Assembly (NCBI RefSeq): GCF_050948175.1
Contig: NW_027490098.1
Span: forward strand, 1,240,001-1,304,000
Direction of reading: 5' to 3'
From: Xylocopa sonorina
Taxonomy: Eukaryota > Arthropoda > Insecta > Hymenoptera > Apidae
Length of the DNA stretch: 64,000 nucleotides
The notes under the pieces are model-generated. The model saw nothing but the letters and a program-made list of their open reading frames with translations, was not told where the DNA came from and made no database searches. The position numbers and the translations under genes are program-made. Below are positions 8,351 to 19,800 of this stretch, piece after piece (positions within the stretch are counted from its first letter, which is position 1; every line of letters begins with the position of its first letter).

Positions 8351-8612
8351 CTTACTTGGCTTAACTTAATCTAGCATCCTGTGAATTTAATTTAAACCAA
8401 GCTAACCTCAGTTGCACTTAATGTGACTTACCCTGCCTGCACTCAAATCTAACTCAACCTAACACAATCTAACATTACCTTCCTTAAACATAAACAAATC
8501 GAACCTACTCTTTCTTAAATCTAACTCAACATAACTGAGCAATCTACAAACATTCCCAAACATATTTCAATCTAACCTAACCTAGCGTAACCTAACTAAA
8601 TCTAACACAATC
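8350..8612 (+). repeat. Degenerate AACCT/TAACC pentamer-like tract
   Basis: Dense repetition of CTAAC-like words (TCTAACTCAACCTAACAC and similar), with the best run, CTAACCTAACCTAG, at about 8572-8585. CCTAA is the complement of the insect telomeric TTAGG unit. The tract is too degenerate and G-poor to be a working telomere; it looks like an interstitial simple-sequence tract. Confidence 0.6.
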
Positions 8613-9359
8613 ACACTTCCATCTCGGGACGGAAGCAGCCTCCGCAACATTCCCAGGGAAGAGGCTATGCAGTAAGACAGTCCGCAGTTACGGAGTGGCA
8701 GAAATCCGCTCCGATTGAACGTTTATTCACGTAATATAATATAATAATCGGCGGGTTCAATCGCAGTGACTCCGCAATGAATACAGGAACGCCTTCGGCT
8801 AAATGAAAACAAATAGTCCGAAAAGAAAAAAACTTTACTAACAAATCGAACGGAAATCAGATATTTCGACGCATATCCAATATACAACTAAACCGTAATT
8901 CGAAGAATACAAAGAATAAGTGGAAATATTCTCCAATATGTGACATATACAAAATAGCGGATGCAAGGGAAAACACTCAATCTCGGAGTAGCGACACCGG
9001 GGCGCCATCATGAAGTAATCGTACGACGCCGGATCCGGGATGGCGCAGAGAGGAAATGTGGAAGATAGAGAACATAAAATAACAACAACGTACCTAAAGA
9101 GAAAGAAAAAGAAGATCTGTGGAAACATTGCATTTATCAAGAGGAAATCCTACAAATCAATACAATATCAAACCTATCCTACAATATCAAACAACAGATT
9201 ATATACCATACCGTCAGGGCAAGGTACAATGAAATAGACGATATCGCGAGAGAAAATAAACATATCGAGAAACTTAAAAAGAAAATAATACTTTAGACTG
9301 AATGAATCAATATCATTGATTCCGGCAAGCGAATGGAAAACGCGACAACGAATCGGTTA
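8613..9359 (+). other. Probable 5' untranslated region of the R1-like element, or unrelated flank
   Basis: Mixed-composition sequence with no supported gene. The 8620-8830 segment (GC-rich phrases such as CAGTCCGCAGTTACGGAGTGG) could be the 5' leader of the retrotransposon that follows. A 65-codon frame at 9040 is lysine-rich and unrecognised. Confidence 0.3.
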
Positions 9360-9539
9360 GAGTATAAGATAGATGCTGGTCGCGGATCAAGTGGCCCTGC
9401 GTTCCTCAGGGCAGGCAGTAGGATGGTGGGGGGTCTACAACCCCCCTAACCCCCACGAAAGGTGCTGCTGGCTCACGATTCGGAATCAGTCCCATCGGGT
9501 TCTGGCAGCAAATTAATTGTTGGGCAAGCAGTTCGGAGT

Positions 9540-10594
9540 TCCTTGTTGATGACACCAAAGGATAGGAAAATATAAAGGAGAAAAAGAAAGCCGCCTCGGA
9601 AGACACAGGCACGAAAGGAAAAGCATCAGGAGCCGAAGTAAGGGAACCAAAAAGAAAGGGCAGGATAATGGAAAAGCTACCGATAAGAATAACGTCCTTA
9701 CTTTCAAATAGAAGAATAGGCAGCCACACATCAGACGTAATGATAGATATTATGAGCGAGGATACGACGAAGGTAATGACATATTAGGAAACGTTAATGG
9801 GAAACATCAGGCATATAAAAAAAACTGAGATCGGACACTTGATCGAACTAGTGGCGAACGGTACAGGGAAAATTGAAGCAATTAAAGGAGCAGTAAGCAT
9901 TCGAGGACAAACAACGGGATGAGGAGAAGCAGGAGAAACGACAGAAATACGAAAATATGACGCAAGAAAATCGAGAGCGGGAGATATAATCCTAGAATTT
10001 AACAAGAAAACAGGTATAGAGAACATAATAAAGGAGATAAAAGGAACTCTAGAAAAAGAATTCGAAGAAAAACGTACGAGTGCGAGTACAATGCTCCAAC
10101 TAAAGGACATATACCCGTTAGGTGACCAGAGAAGAAATGAAGGAGTACATGAAACGAACACTGAAAATAATCGTAGTAAGGGATAGCGGTATAAACGTCA
10201 AGTTGTTGAAACAAACGTGGAGGGGCTACCGAGTCGCGTTAGCTGAATTTGGACAGGAATACAGTAAAGAGATGGAAAAGGTCAAACGACTCAGAATACC
10301 ATTAACACCTTGCCTCTGCAAAGTGCTACCGAGAATAGAGAGTTGCTTCAAATGCCATAATGTGGGACATATCGGCAGAAATTGCGAAGAAGTCAAAGAT
10401 AATAAGGGAATCTGCAGGAAATGCGGATCTCAGATTTATACGGTAATCGGTTGTATCGCGAATAAACTGAAATGTATCATCTGCAGCGAGGAAGGAAGAA
10501 AGAATCCATACATCAGTCACGTTACCAGAGCTTTAATTGTCCGGCCGACAGAAAGGCGTTGATAGAAAAGAAAGAGAAACGAATATGGAATTGA
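9540..10594 (+). pseudogene. ORF1 (gag-like, zinc knuckle) remnant
   Basis: The nucleic-acid-binding ORF1 protein of an R1-clade element coats the transposon RNA. The best-preserved part is 10122-10562. It contains the pre-knuckle region and CFKCHNVGHIGRNC, a perfect CX2CX4HX4C knuckle. A second knuckle, CRKCGSQIYTVIGC, has its histidine replaced by tyrosine. A third starts CIIC and continues to a histidine in ISHVTR. Just after that (about 10525) the frame shifts: the expected terminal segment NCPADRKAL is read in the next frame and stops with TGA at 10592-10594. Upstream (9540-10120) fragments such as IRKYDARKSRAGDIILEF are in a different frame with stops. The protein is not functional. Confidence 0.7.
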
Positions 10595-11210
10595 AAGTCC
10601 TACAAATCTATCTGAACAGATGCCGAATCTCGCGAAATATCATGCAGCAAATGCGAATGATTCAAGGGACAGACGTGGTAATAATATCGGAAGCACACAG
10701 GATAGAAGAATACTGACTGCAAGACGAGAACGGTGACGCTGCGATATGGATAACCGGTGTTAATCGAAAATGTTTCACATATGGCACCACATATTCCTCG
10801 ACCGGAATCGTTCATGCAATGGTCGAAGGAACAAAATCTATAAGCTGCTACTTCTCGCTTAACAGGAACGGAAAGAAAACGAAGAATATATAAACCAAGC
10901 TGAGGATAACATGGAAAAGGGAGAGAAAGCAAACAGAATAATAATCGTGGGGTGACCTGAATGAAAAATCGGTAATCTGGGGTAGTAAGACGAACAACCA
11001 TAGAGAGGAAAAGATTATCAAAATGGCTCTAAGAAACGATCTAATCACGACCAATCCGAAAGAAGGCTATACATACTTTAAGAACCGAAACAGATAAAAA
11101 ATAGATATAACGTTGACGGGAGGTTGCATATACGCTAAATTGAGTATAGCAGAAGTGCTTGAGATATTTTCAGCGTTGAACCATCAATACGTACTACATA
11201 CCTTCTAACG
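10585..11210 (+). pseudogene. ORF2 endonuclease-domain remnant
   Basis: The ATG at 10585 overlaps the end of ORF1 by 10 bases, the usual R1-clade layout. In one frame the APE-type endonuclease can be followed: LQIYLNRCR, DVVIISEAHR, a middle part, GDLNEKSVIWGS (10951 onward), a KIDITLT motif after 11095, and a terminal segment resembling the SDH…Y block (FSALNHQYV). In-frame stops fall at 10714, 10891, 10939, 10942 and 11095. The domain would nick target DNA in a live element. The reverse transcriptase that should follow is absent. Confidence 0.7.
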
Positions 11211-11240
11211 TACGAATTACAAGAATAACGAAGAGGGATT

Positions 11241-11560
11241 TGCAAGCCTCGATGGAAAGAAAGCGAACTCGAACGATGAAAATAAATGATCGACTTATAT
11301 AATATATAGATACTTATTTTTATTTAGAGGGAATGATCTATATTTAAGTAACTAAAATATATGATAAATGTAATTATATAAACCAATTTCAAATATTTAT
11401 TTAAAACATCATGAAATGGTATGAAATTAGATAGGATTTTAGATGTAATGGAGTATCTTAAGGAGATATTGTATTCAGAATTAACTAAAATATAAAATAT
11501 GTATTAATATTTATACCAGTTTGAAACATTTACTTGACAAATCATGAAAGCATGTGGTCC
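11241..11560. other. AT-rich stretch with no recognisable feature
   Basis: AT-rich sequence with ATATAT runs, lying between the retrotransposon remnant and a GC-richer block. Nothing is supported here. Confidence 0.5.
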
Positions 11561-12215
11561 AACGAGTGGGAGATTAACGGATCGTTGCGTGGAGCATGCG
11601 GTTCAGTGAGTGTGGACTCGTGTATCGTGGTGGGACTAGCGGCGCGCCTTTCGCGTTTAACTTATGAAATTGTATAATGAAGTAAGTATAGCATGAACTT
11701 ACAGTTACGCGTGTGTTGTTCGTGTCTTGGATTCTTAACGAGTGTAACTTGGATTTATGAATTCTTATATGCTGCAATACATTAGTCCGGATATAGTATA
11801 TATATAATTCTGCTAAAGTCATTATAGTATATATATGTATATTATTCTGCTAAAGTCGGCTCCCTGAATTGGAAGAATCCCCATTGAGGTGATGGGCTGC
11901 GACTGCGCCTTTTAGCAGAACGAAATCACTGTTGCAAGGTAGTCAAGGGTGTTCGTCGTTAGTCCGAACGGAGATATACTCGACAGTGGGAGTGAGACAG
12001 TAGTCCTCGCCGGTGAGATTGAATCAGCGATGCCTGGTGTGTACGAGCCATGTGTACCGGTCGGTCAGTTCGAGTAACACAGCGGTACTTGGTGCGTGTG
12101 AGCGCGTGCAGGAGTGCGCGCGCGAACGCTGCGATTGCCGGCGCTGTATGCGAGCACGGCAGGTTCCCTGAATCCAGGGGTCGATGATGGAAGTGCGAGA
12201 AGACTCATGTGTAGA
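11561..12215. mobile_element. GC-richer unidentified block, possible LTR or other element debris
   Basis: Base composition changes sharply from its neighbours. It contains CG-rich stretches (GTGCGCGCGCGAACG near 12115), short direct repeats, and no recognisable protein. Its look (GTGGGAGTGAGACAG, alternating purine-rich runs) resembles insect LTR regions, but I could not find a matched pair of ends or a target duplication. Confidence 0.25.
11792..11857 (+). repeat. Short direct repeat pair ending TTCTGCTAAAGTC
   Basis: Two copies, 11792-11820 and 11823-11857, both begin TATAGTATATATAT and end ATTCTGCTAAAGTC. The second has an extra 6 bases (GTATAT-type) inside. A local tandem duplication with slippage in the TA part. 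Confidence 0.8.
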
Positions 12216-12425
12216 ATGGGTGGCACGAGTTACGCATGACAGTACACTTAGAAGCGCTATTCCATTGCATGAATTTCTAGAACTCACATGCCTTTCAAGA
12301 GCAGATGCAGATAAGCATAATGCAATGCATAGAACATTACAAATAACTTACCTTGAAATGTTCAACTGAGATTGGCACTCACGTTGCATAAAGCATTAGA
12401 ACTCTCATGCATTGGCACCCAGACA
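12216..12425 (-). repeat. Decayed satellite monomers, inverted, at the array edge
   Basis: Read on the minus-oriented sense, CTTACC (12347), GAGAT (12368) and AAGCATTAGAACTCT (12391-12405) reproduce the array monomer. The spacings of 21 and 44 bases are exactly those of the consensus, and the last motif is a 15-base exact match. A second, poorer unit with TTCTAGAACTC near 12272 lies to the left. Orientation is opposite to the main array. Confidence 0.7.
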
Positions 12426-12439
12426 TTATGAAACACCAT

Positions 12440-12830
12440 CACATTTCATGCAACATTAGGATTCATGGGATTCGTAAGTATCGAAGAAATAGAGTTCTAA
12501 CGATTCATGTATCACGATGACACATTTCAATCCAACGTTTCAAAGTAAGTAAGTAGTAATGCCCTTTTCAATGCAATATACTCATCTGCTACCCCTCTTT
12601 AGAAGAATTAGATTACGAATATTTCATGCAACGCGATGTCGCATCATATTTCAATGCCGCATGATAAAATGTAATAAAAATGCTACACGATACGTATATC
12701 TCATCTACATTACTAAAGAATGTAAATGCCGCACATCCTCGCTAGGGAACAGCGCTTCTAGATGTCTACGTTACGAAGCAATGGAGTTCTAATGCTTCTT
12801 AAAACGCGATATCGCATCTCATCTCTATGT
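12440..12830 (+). repeat. Decayed satellite monomers in forward orientation
   Basis: From GTATCGAAGAAATAGAGTTC at 12478 the sequence follows the forward monomer with many substitutions and length changes. Later landmarks (GCAACGCGATGTCGCATC at about 12628, TACGAAGCAATGGAGTTC at about 12771) show units of about 130 and 168 bases. After about 12830 units become regular at 174 bp. Higher divergence at the edge than inside is usual for satellites. Confidence 0.75.
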
Positions 12831-15800
12831 TTCATGGTAAGATATAATATGATTTGCGAAGTATCATGTATTCCTCGTCTACACTTCAAATGAATGTAAG
12901 TGCGACACTTCCTTGCAAGGAAATAGCGTTTGCAGATGTCTACCTATCGTAGCAATAGAGTTCTAATGCTTCTTAAAACGCGATATCGCAACTTCATTTC
13001 TATGTTTCATGGTAAGATATAATATGCTTTGCGAAGTGTTATATATTCCTCGTCTACACTTCAAAGGAATGTAAATGCGACACTTCCTTGCAAGGAAATA
13101 GCGTTTGCAGATGTCTACGTATCGTAGGGATAGAGATCTAATGCTTCTTAAAACGAGATATTGCATATCATATCTATGTTTCATGATAAGATATAATACT
13201 CATTGCAAAGTGTTGTGCATTCCTCGTCAACGATTGAAATGGACGTAAATGCGACACTTCCTTGCTAGGAAATAGCGTTTGCAGATGTCTACGTATCGTA
13301 GCAATAGAGTTCTAAGGCTTCTTAAAACGCGATATCGCAACTCATTACTATGTTGCATGGTAAGATATAATATGATCTGCGAAGTGTAATGTGTTCCTCG
13401 TCTACATTTCAAATGAATGTAAATGCGACACTTCCTTCCAAGGAAATAGCGTTTGCAGATGTCTACCTACCGTAGCAATAGATTTCTAACGCTTCTTAAA
13501 ACGCGATATCGCATCTCATTTCTATGTTTCATGGTAAGATACAATATGATTTGCGAAGTGTTATGTATTCCTCGTCTACACTTCAAATGAATGTAAATGC
13601 GACACTTCCTTGCTAGGAAATAGCGTTTGCAGATGTCTACGTATCGTAGGGATAGAGATCTAATGCTTCTTAATACGTGATATCGTATCTCATTTCTATG
13701 TTTCATGATAAGATGTAATATTCATTGCGAAGTGTTATGCATTCCTCGTCTGCACTTCAAAAGAATGTAAATGCGACACTTCCTTGCAAGGAAATAGCGT
13801 TTGCAGTTGTCTACGTATCGTAGCAATAGATTTCTAATGCTTCTTAAAACGCGATATCGCATCTCATTTCTATGTTTCATGGTAAGATATAATATGATTT
13901 GCGAAGTGTTATGTATTCCTCGTCTACACTTCAAATGAATGTAATTGCGACACTTCCTTGCTAGGAAATAGTGTCTGCAGATGTCTAGGTATCGTAGCGA
14001 TAGAGTTAGAATGCTTCTTAAAACGCGATATTGCATCTCATATCTATGATTCATGATAAGATATAATATTCATTGCGAAGTGTTATGCATTCGTCGTCTA
14101 CGATTCAAATGAACGTAAATGCGACACTTCCTTGCAAGGAAATAGCGTTTGCAGATGTCTGCGTATCGAAGCAATAGAGATCAAATGCTTCTTAAATCGA
14201 GATATTGCATCTCATTTCTATGTTTCATGGTAAGATATAATATGATCTGCGAAGTGTCATGTATTCCTCGTCTACACTTCAAATGAATGTAAATGCGACA
14301 CTTCCTTGCTAGGAAATAGCGTCTGCAGATGTCTAGGTATCGTAGCAATAGAGTTCAAATGCTTCTTAAAACGAGATATTGCATCTCATATCTATGTTTC
14401 ATGATAAGATATGATATTCATTGCGAAGTGTTATGCATTCCTCGTCTACGATTCAAATGAATGTAAATGTGACACTTCCTTGCAAGGAAATAGCGTTTGC
14501 ATATGTCTACGTATCGTAGCAATAGATTCCTAATGCTTCTTAAAAAGCGATATCGCATCTCATTTCTATGTTTCATGGTAAGATATAACATGATTTGCGA
14601 AGTGTTATGTATTCCTCGTCTACACTTCAAATGAATGTGAATGCGATACTTCCTCGCTAGGAAATAGCGTTTGCAGATGTCTACGTATCGTAGCAATAGC
14701 TTTCTAATGCTCCTTAAAACGCGATATGGCATCTCATTTCTATGTTTCATGGTAAGATATAATATGATTTGCGAAGTGTCATGTATTCCTCGTCTACACT
14801 TCAAATGAATGTAAATGCGACACTTCCTTGCTAGGAAATAGCGTCTGCAGATGTCTAGGTATCATAGCAATAGAGTTCAAATGCTTCTTGAAACGAGATA
14901 TCGCATCCCATTTCTATGTTTCATGGTAAGATATAATATTCATTGCGAAGTGTTATGCATTCCTCGTCTACGATTCAAATGAATGTAAATGCGACACTTC
15001 CTTGCAAGGAAATAGCGTTTGCAGATGTCTACGTATCGTAGCAATAGAGTTTTTATGATTCTTAAAACGCGATATCGCATCTCATTTCTATTTTTCATGG
15101 TAAGATATAATATGATTTGCCAAGTGTTATGTATTCCTCGTCTACACTTCAAATGAATGTGAATGCCACACTTCCTCGCTAGGAAATAGCGTTTGCAGAT
15201 GTCTACGTATCGTAGCAATAGAGTTCTTATGATTCTTAAAACGCGATATCGCATCTCATTTCTATGTTTCATGGTAAGATATAATATGATTTGCGAAGTG
15301 TTATGTATTCCTCGTCTACACTTCAAATGAATGTAAATGCGACACTTCCTTGCAAAGAAATAGCGTTTGCAGATGTCTAGGTATCGTAGCGATAGAGTTA
15401 GAATGCTTCTTAAAACGCGATATTGCATCTCATATCTATGATTCATGATAAGATATAATATTCAATGCGAAGTGTTATGCATTCGTCGTCTACGATTCAA
15501 ATGATCGTAAATGCGACACTTCCTTGCAAGGAAATAGCGTTTGCAGATGTCTGCGTATCGAAGCAATAGAGATCAAATGCTTCTTAAATCGAGATATTGC
15601 ATCTCATTTCTATGTTTCATGGTAAGATATAATATGATCGGCGAAGTGTCATGTATTCCTCGTCTACACTTCAAATGAATGTAAATGCGACACTTCCTTG
15701 CTAGGAAATAGCGTCTGCAGCTGTCTAGGTATCGTAGCAATAGAGTTCATATGCTTCTTAAAACGAGATATTGCATCTCATATCTATGTTTCATGATAAG

Positions 15801-16848
15801 ATATAATATTCATTGCGAAGTGTTATGCATTCCTCGTCTACGATTCAAATGAATGTAAGTGCGACACTTCCTTGCAAGGAAATAGCGTTTGCGGATGTCT
15901 ACCTATCGTAGCAATAGAGTTCTAATGCTTCTTAATACGCGATGTCGCATCTCATTCCTATGTTTCATGATAAGATATAATATTCATTGCGAAGTGTTAT
16001 GCATTCCTCGTCTACGATTCAAATGAATGTAAATGCGACACTTCCTTGCAAGGAAGTAGCGTTTGCAGATGTCTAGGTATCGTAGCAATAGAGTTCTAAT
16101 GCTTCTTAAAACGCGATATCGCATCTCATTTCTATGTTTCATGGTAAGATATAATATGATTTGCGAAGTGTCATGTATTCCTCGTCTACACTTCAAATGA
16201 ATGTAAATGCGACACTTCCTTGCTAGGAAATAGCGTCTGCAGATGTCTAGGTATCATAGCAATAGAGTTCAAATGCTTCTTGAAACGAGATATTGCATCT
16301 CATATCTATGATTCATGATAAGATATAATATTCATTGCGAAGTGTTATGCATTCCTCGTATACGATTCGAATGAATGCAAATGTGACACTTCCTTGCAAG
16401 GAAATAGCGTTTGCAGATGTCTACGTATCGAAGCAATAGATTTCAAATGCTTGCTAAAACGAGATATTGCATCTCATATCTATGTTTCATGAAGAGATAT
16501 AATATTCACTGCGAAGTGTTATATATTCCTCGTCTACTCTTCAAATGAACGTAATTGCGACACTTCCTTGCTCGGAAATAGTGTCTGCAGATGTCTAGGC
16601 ATCGTAGCGATAGCGTTCTAATGCTTCTTAAAACGCGATATCGCATCTCATTTCTATGTTTCATGGTAAGATATAATATGATTTGCGAATTGCTATGTAT
16701 TCCTTGTCTGCACTTCAAATGAATGTAAATGCGACACTTCCTTGCAAGGGAATAGCGTTTGCAGATGTCTACGTATCGTAGCAATAGAGTTCTAATGCTT
16801 CTTAAAACGCGATATCGCATCTCATTTCTATGTTTCATGGTAGGATAT

Positions 16849-19800
16849 AATATGATTTGCGAAGTGTTATGTATTCCTCGTCTACACTTCAAATGAATGT
16901 GAATGCCACACTTCCACGCTAGGAAATAGCGTTTGCAGATGTCTACGTATCGAAGCAATAGAGTTCTTATGATTCTTAAAACGCGATATCGCATCTCATT
17001 TCTATGTTTCATGGTAAGATATAATATTCATTGCGAAGTGTTATGCATTCCTCGTCTACGATTCAAATGAATGTAAATGCGGCACTTCCTTGCAAGGAAA
17101 TAGCGTTTGCAGATGTCTACGTATCGTAGCAATAGAGTTTTTATGATTCTTAAAACTCGATATCGCATCTCATTTCTATATTTCACGGTAAGATATAATA
17201 TGATTTTCGAAGTGTTATGTATTCCTCGTCTACATTCCAAATGATTGTGAATGCGACACTTCCTTGCAAGGAAATAGCGTTTGCAGATGTCTACGTATCG
17301 TAGCAATAGCTTTCTAATGCTTCTTAAAACGCGATATCGCATCTCATTTCTATATTTCATGGTAAGATATAATATGATTTGCGAAGTGTTATGTATTCCT
17401 CGTCTACACTTCAAATGAATGTAAATGCGATACTTCCTCGCTAGGAAATAGCGTTTGCAGATGTCTACGTATCGTAGCATTAGCTTTCTAATGCTTCTTA
17501 AAACGCGATATCGCATCTCATTTCTATATTTCACGGTAAGATATAATATGATTTGCGAAGTGTTATGTATTCCTCGTCTACATTCCAAATGATTGTGAAT
17601 GCGACACTTCCTTGCAAGGAAATAGCGTTTGCAGATGTCTACGTATCGAAGCAATAGAGTTCAAATGCTTCTTAAAACGAGATATTGCATCTCATATCTA
17701 TGTTTCATGATAAGATATAATATTCATTGCGAAGTGTTATGCATTCCACGTCTACGATTCAAATGAATGTAAATGCGACACTTCCTTGCAAGGAAATAGC
17801 GTTTGCAGATGTCTACGTATCGTAGCAATAGAGTTTTTATGATTCTTAAAACGCGATATCGCATCTCATTTCTATGTTTCATGGTAAGATATAATATGAT
17901 TTGCGAAGTGTTATGTATTCCTCGTCTACACTTCAAATGAATGTGAATGCCACACTTCCTCGCTAGGAAATAGCGTTTGCAGATGTCTACGTATCGCAGC
18001 AATAGAGTTCTTATGATTCTTAAAACGCGATATCGCGTCTCATTTCTATGTTTCATGGTAAGATATAATATGATTTGCGAAGTGTTATGTATTCCTTGTC
18101 TGCACTTCAAAGAATGTAAATGCGACACTTCCATGCAAGGAAATAGCGTTTGCGGATATCTAGGTGTCGTAGCAATAGAGTTCTAATGCTTCTTAAAACG
18201 CGATATCGCATCTCAATTCTATGTTTCATGGTAAGATATAATATGATTTGCGAAGTGTTATGTATTCCTCGTCTGCACTTCAAATGAATGTAAATGCGAC
18301 ACTTCCTTGCAAGGGAATTGCGTTTGCAGATGTCTACGTATTGTAGCAATAGATTTCTTATGATTCTTAAAACGCGATATCGCATCTCATTTTTATGTTT
18401 CATGGTAAGATATAATATGATTTGCGAAGTGTTATGTATTCCTCGTCTACACTTCAAATGAATGTAAATGCGACACTTCCTTGTTAGGAAATAGCGTTTG
18501 CAGATGTCTACGTATCGAAGCAATAGAGTTCAAATGCTTCTTAAAACGAGATATTGCATCTCATATCTATGTTTCATGATAAGATATAATATTCATTGCG
18601 AAGTGTTATGCATTCCACGTCTACGATTCAAATGAATGTAAATGCGATACTTCCTTGCAAGGAAATAGCGTTTGCAGATGTCTACGTATCGTAGCAGTAG
18701 CTATCTATTGCTTCTTAAAACGCGATATCGCATCTCAATTCTATGTTTCATGGTAAGATATAATATGATTTGCGAAGTGTTATGTATTCCTCGTCTGCAC
18801 TTCAAATGAATGTAAATGCGACACTTCCTTGCAAGGGAATTGCGTTTGCAGATGTCTACGTATCGTAGCAATAGATTTATTATGATTCTTAAAACGCGAT
18901 ATCGCATCTCATTTCTATGTTTCATGGTAAGATATAATATGATTTGCGAAGTGTTATGTATTCCTCGTCTACACTTCAAGTGAATGTAAATGCGACACTT
19001 CCTAGCAAGGAAGTAGCGTTTGCAGATGTCTACGTATCGAAGCAATAGAGTTCTAATTCTTCTTAAAACGAGATATTGCATCTCATATCTATGTTTCATG
19101 ATAAGATATAATATTCATTGCGAAGTGTTATGCATTCCTCGTCTACACTTCAAATGAATGTAAATGCGACACTTCCTTGCAAGGAAATAGCGTTTGCAGA
19201 TGTCTAGGTATCGTAGCAATAGAGTTCTGATGATTCTTAAAACGAGATATTGCATCTCATATCTATGTTTCATGATAAGATATAATATTCATTGCGAAGT
19301 GTTATGCATTCCTCGTATACGATTCAAATGAATGTGAATGCGATACTTCCTCGCTAGGAAATATCGTTTGCAGATGTCTACGTATCGTAGCAGTAGCTTT
19401 CTAATGCTTCTTAAAACGCGATATCGCATCTCATTTCTATGTTTCATGGTAAGATATAATATTATTTGCGAAGTGTTATGTATTCCTCGTCTGCACTTCA
19501 AATGAATGTAAATGCGACACTTCCTAGCAAGGCAATAGCGTTTGCAGATGTCTACGTATCGAAGCAATAGAGTTCAAATGCTTCTTAAAACGAGATATTG
19601 CATCTCGTATCTATGTTTCATGATAAGATATAATATTCATTGCGAAGTGTTATGCATTCCTCGTCTACGATTCAAATGAATGTAAATGCGACACTTCCTT
19701 GCAAGGAAATAGCGTTTACAGATGTCTACCTATCGTAGCAATAGAGTTCTAATGCTTCTTAAAACGCGATATCGCATCTCATTTCTATGTTTCATGGTAA

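Larger units (their letters stand above)
9360..11240 (+). mobile_element. Decayed R1-clade non-LTR retrotransposon, 3' half missing
   Basis: ORF1 ends in three CCHC-type zinc knuckles and overlaps the start of an ORF2 that encodes an AP-type endonuclease. The endonuclease motifs LNRCR…ISEAHR and GDLNEKSVIWGS match the R1 clade best. Multiple stops and at least one frameshift show it is dead. Recognisable sequence ends near the last endonuclease motif (about 11205), and AT-rich DNA starts by 11290. No reverse transcriptase is present. The 5' boundary is uncertain and could lie as far left as 8615. A short G6/C6 hairpin (9428-9446) lies in the leader. Confidence 0.75.

Noticed and set aside
8572..8612. 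Functional telomere
   Set aside because: Only two to three tandem CCTAA-like units in a degenerate tract, with unrelated DNA on both sides.
9406..11054. Minus-strand open frames at 9.4-11.05 kb
   Set aside because: Shadows of the plus-strand retrotransposon ORF1 and ORF2, whose zinc-knuckle and endonuclease motifs define the real strand.
11574..12287. Minus-strand open frames of 82 and 87 codons and a plus-strand frame of 61 codons (12184-12369) near the array edge
   Set aside because: Located in element debris and decayed satellite; no recognisable domain and no consistent strand.
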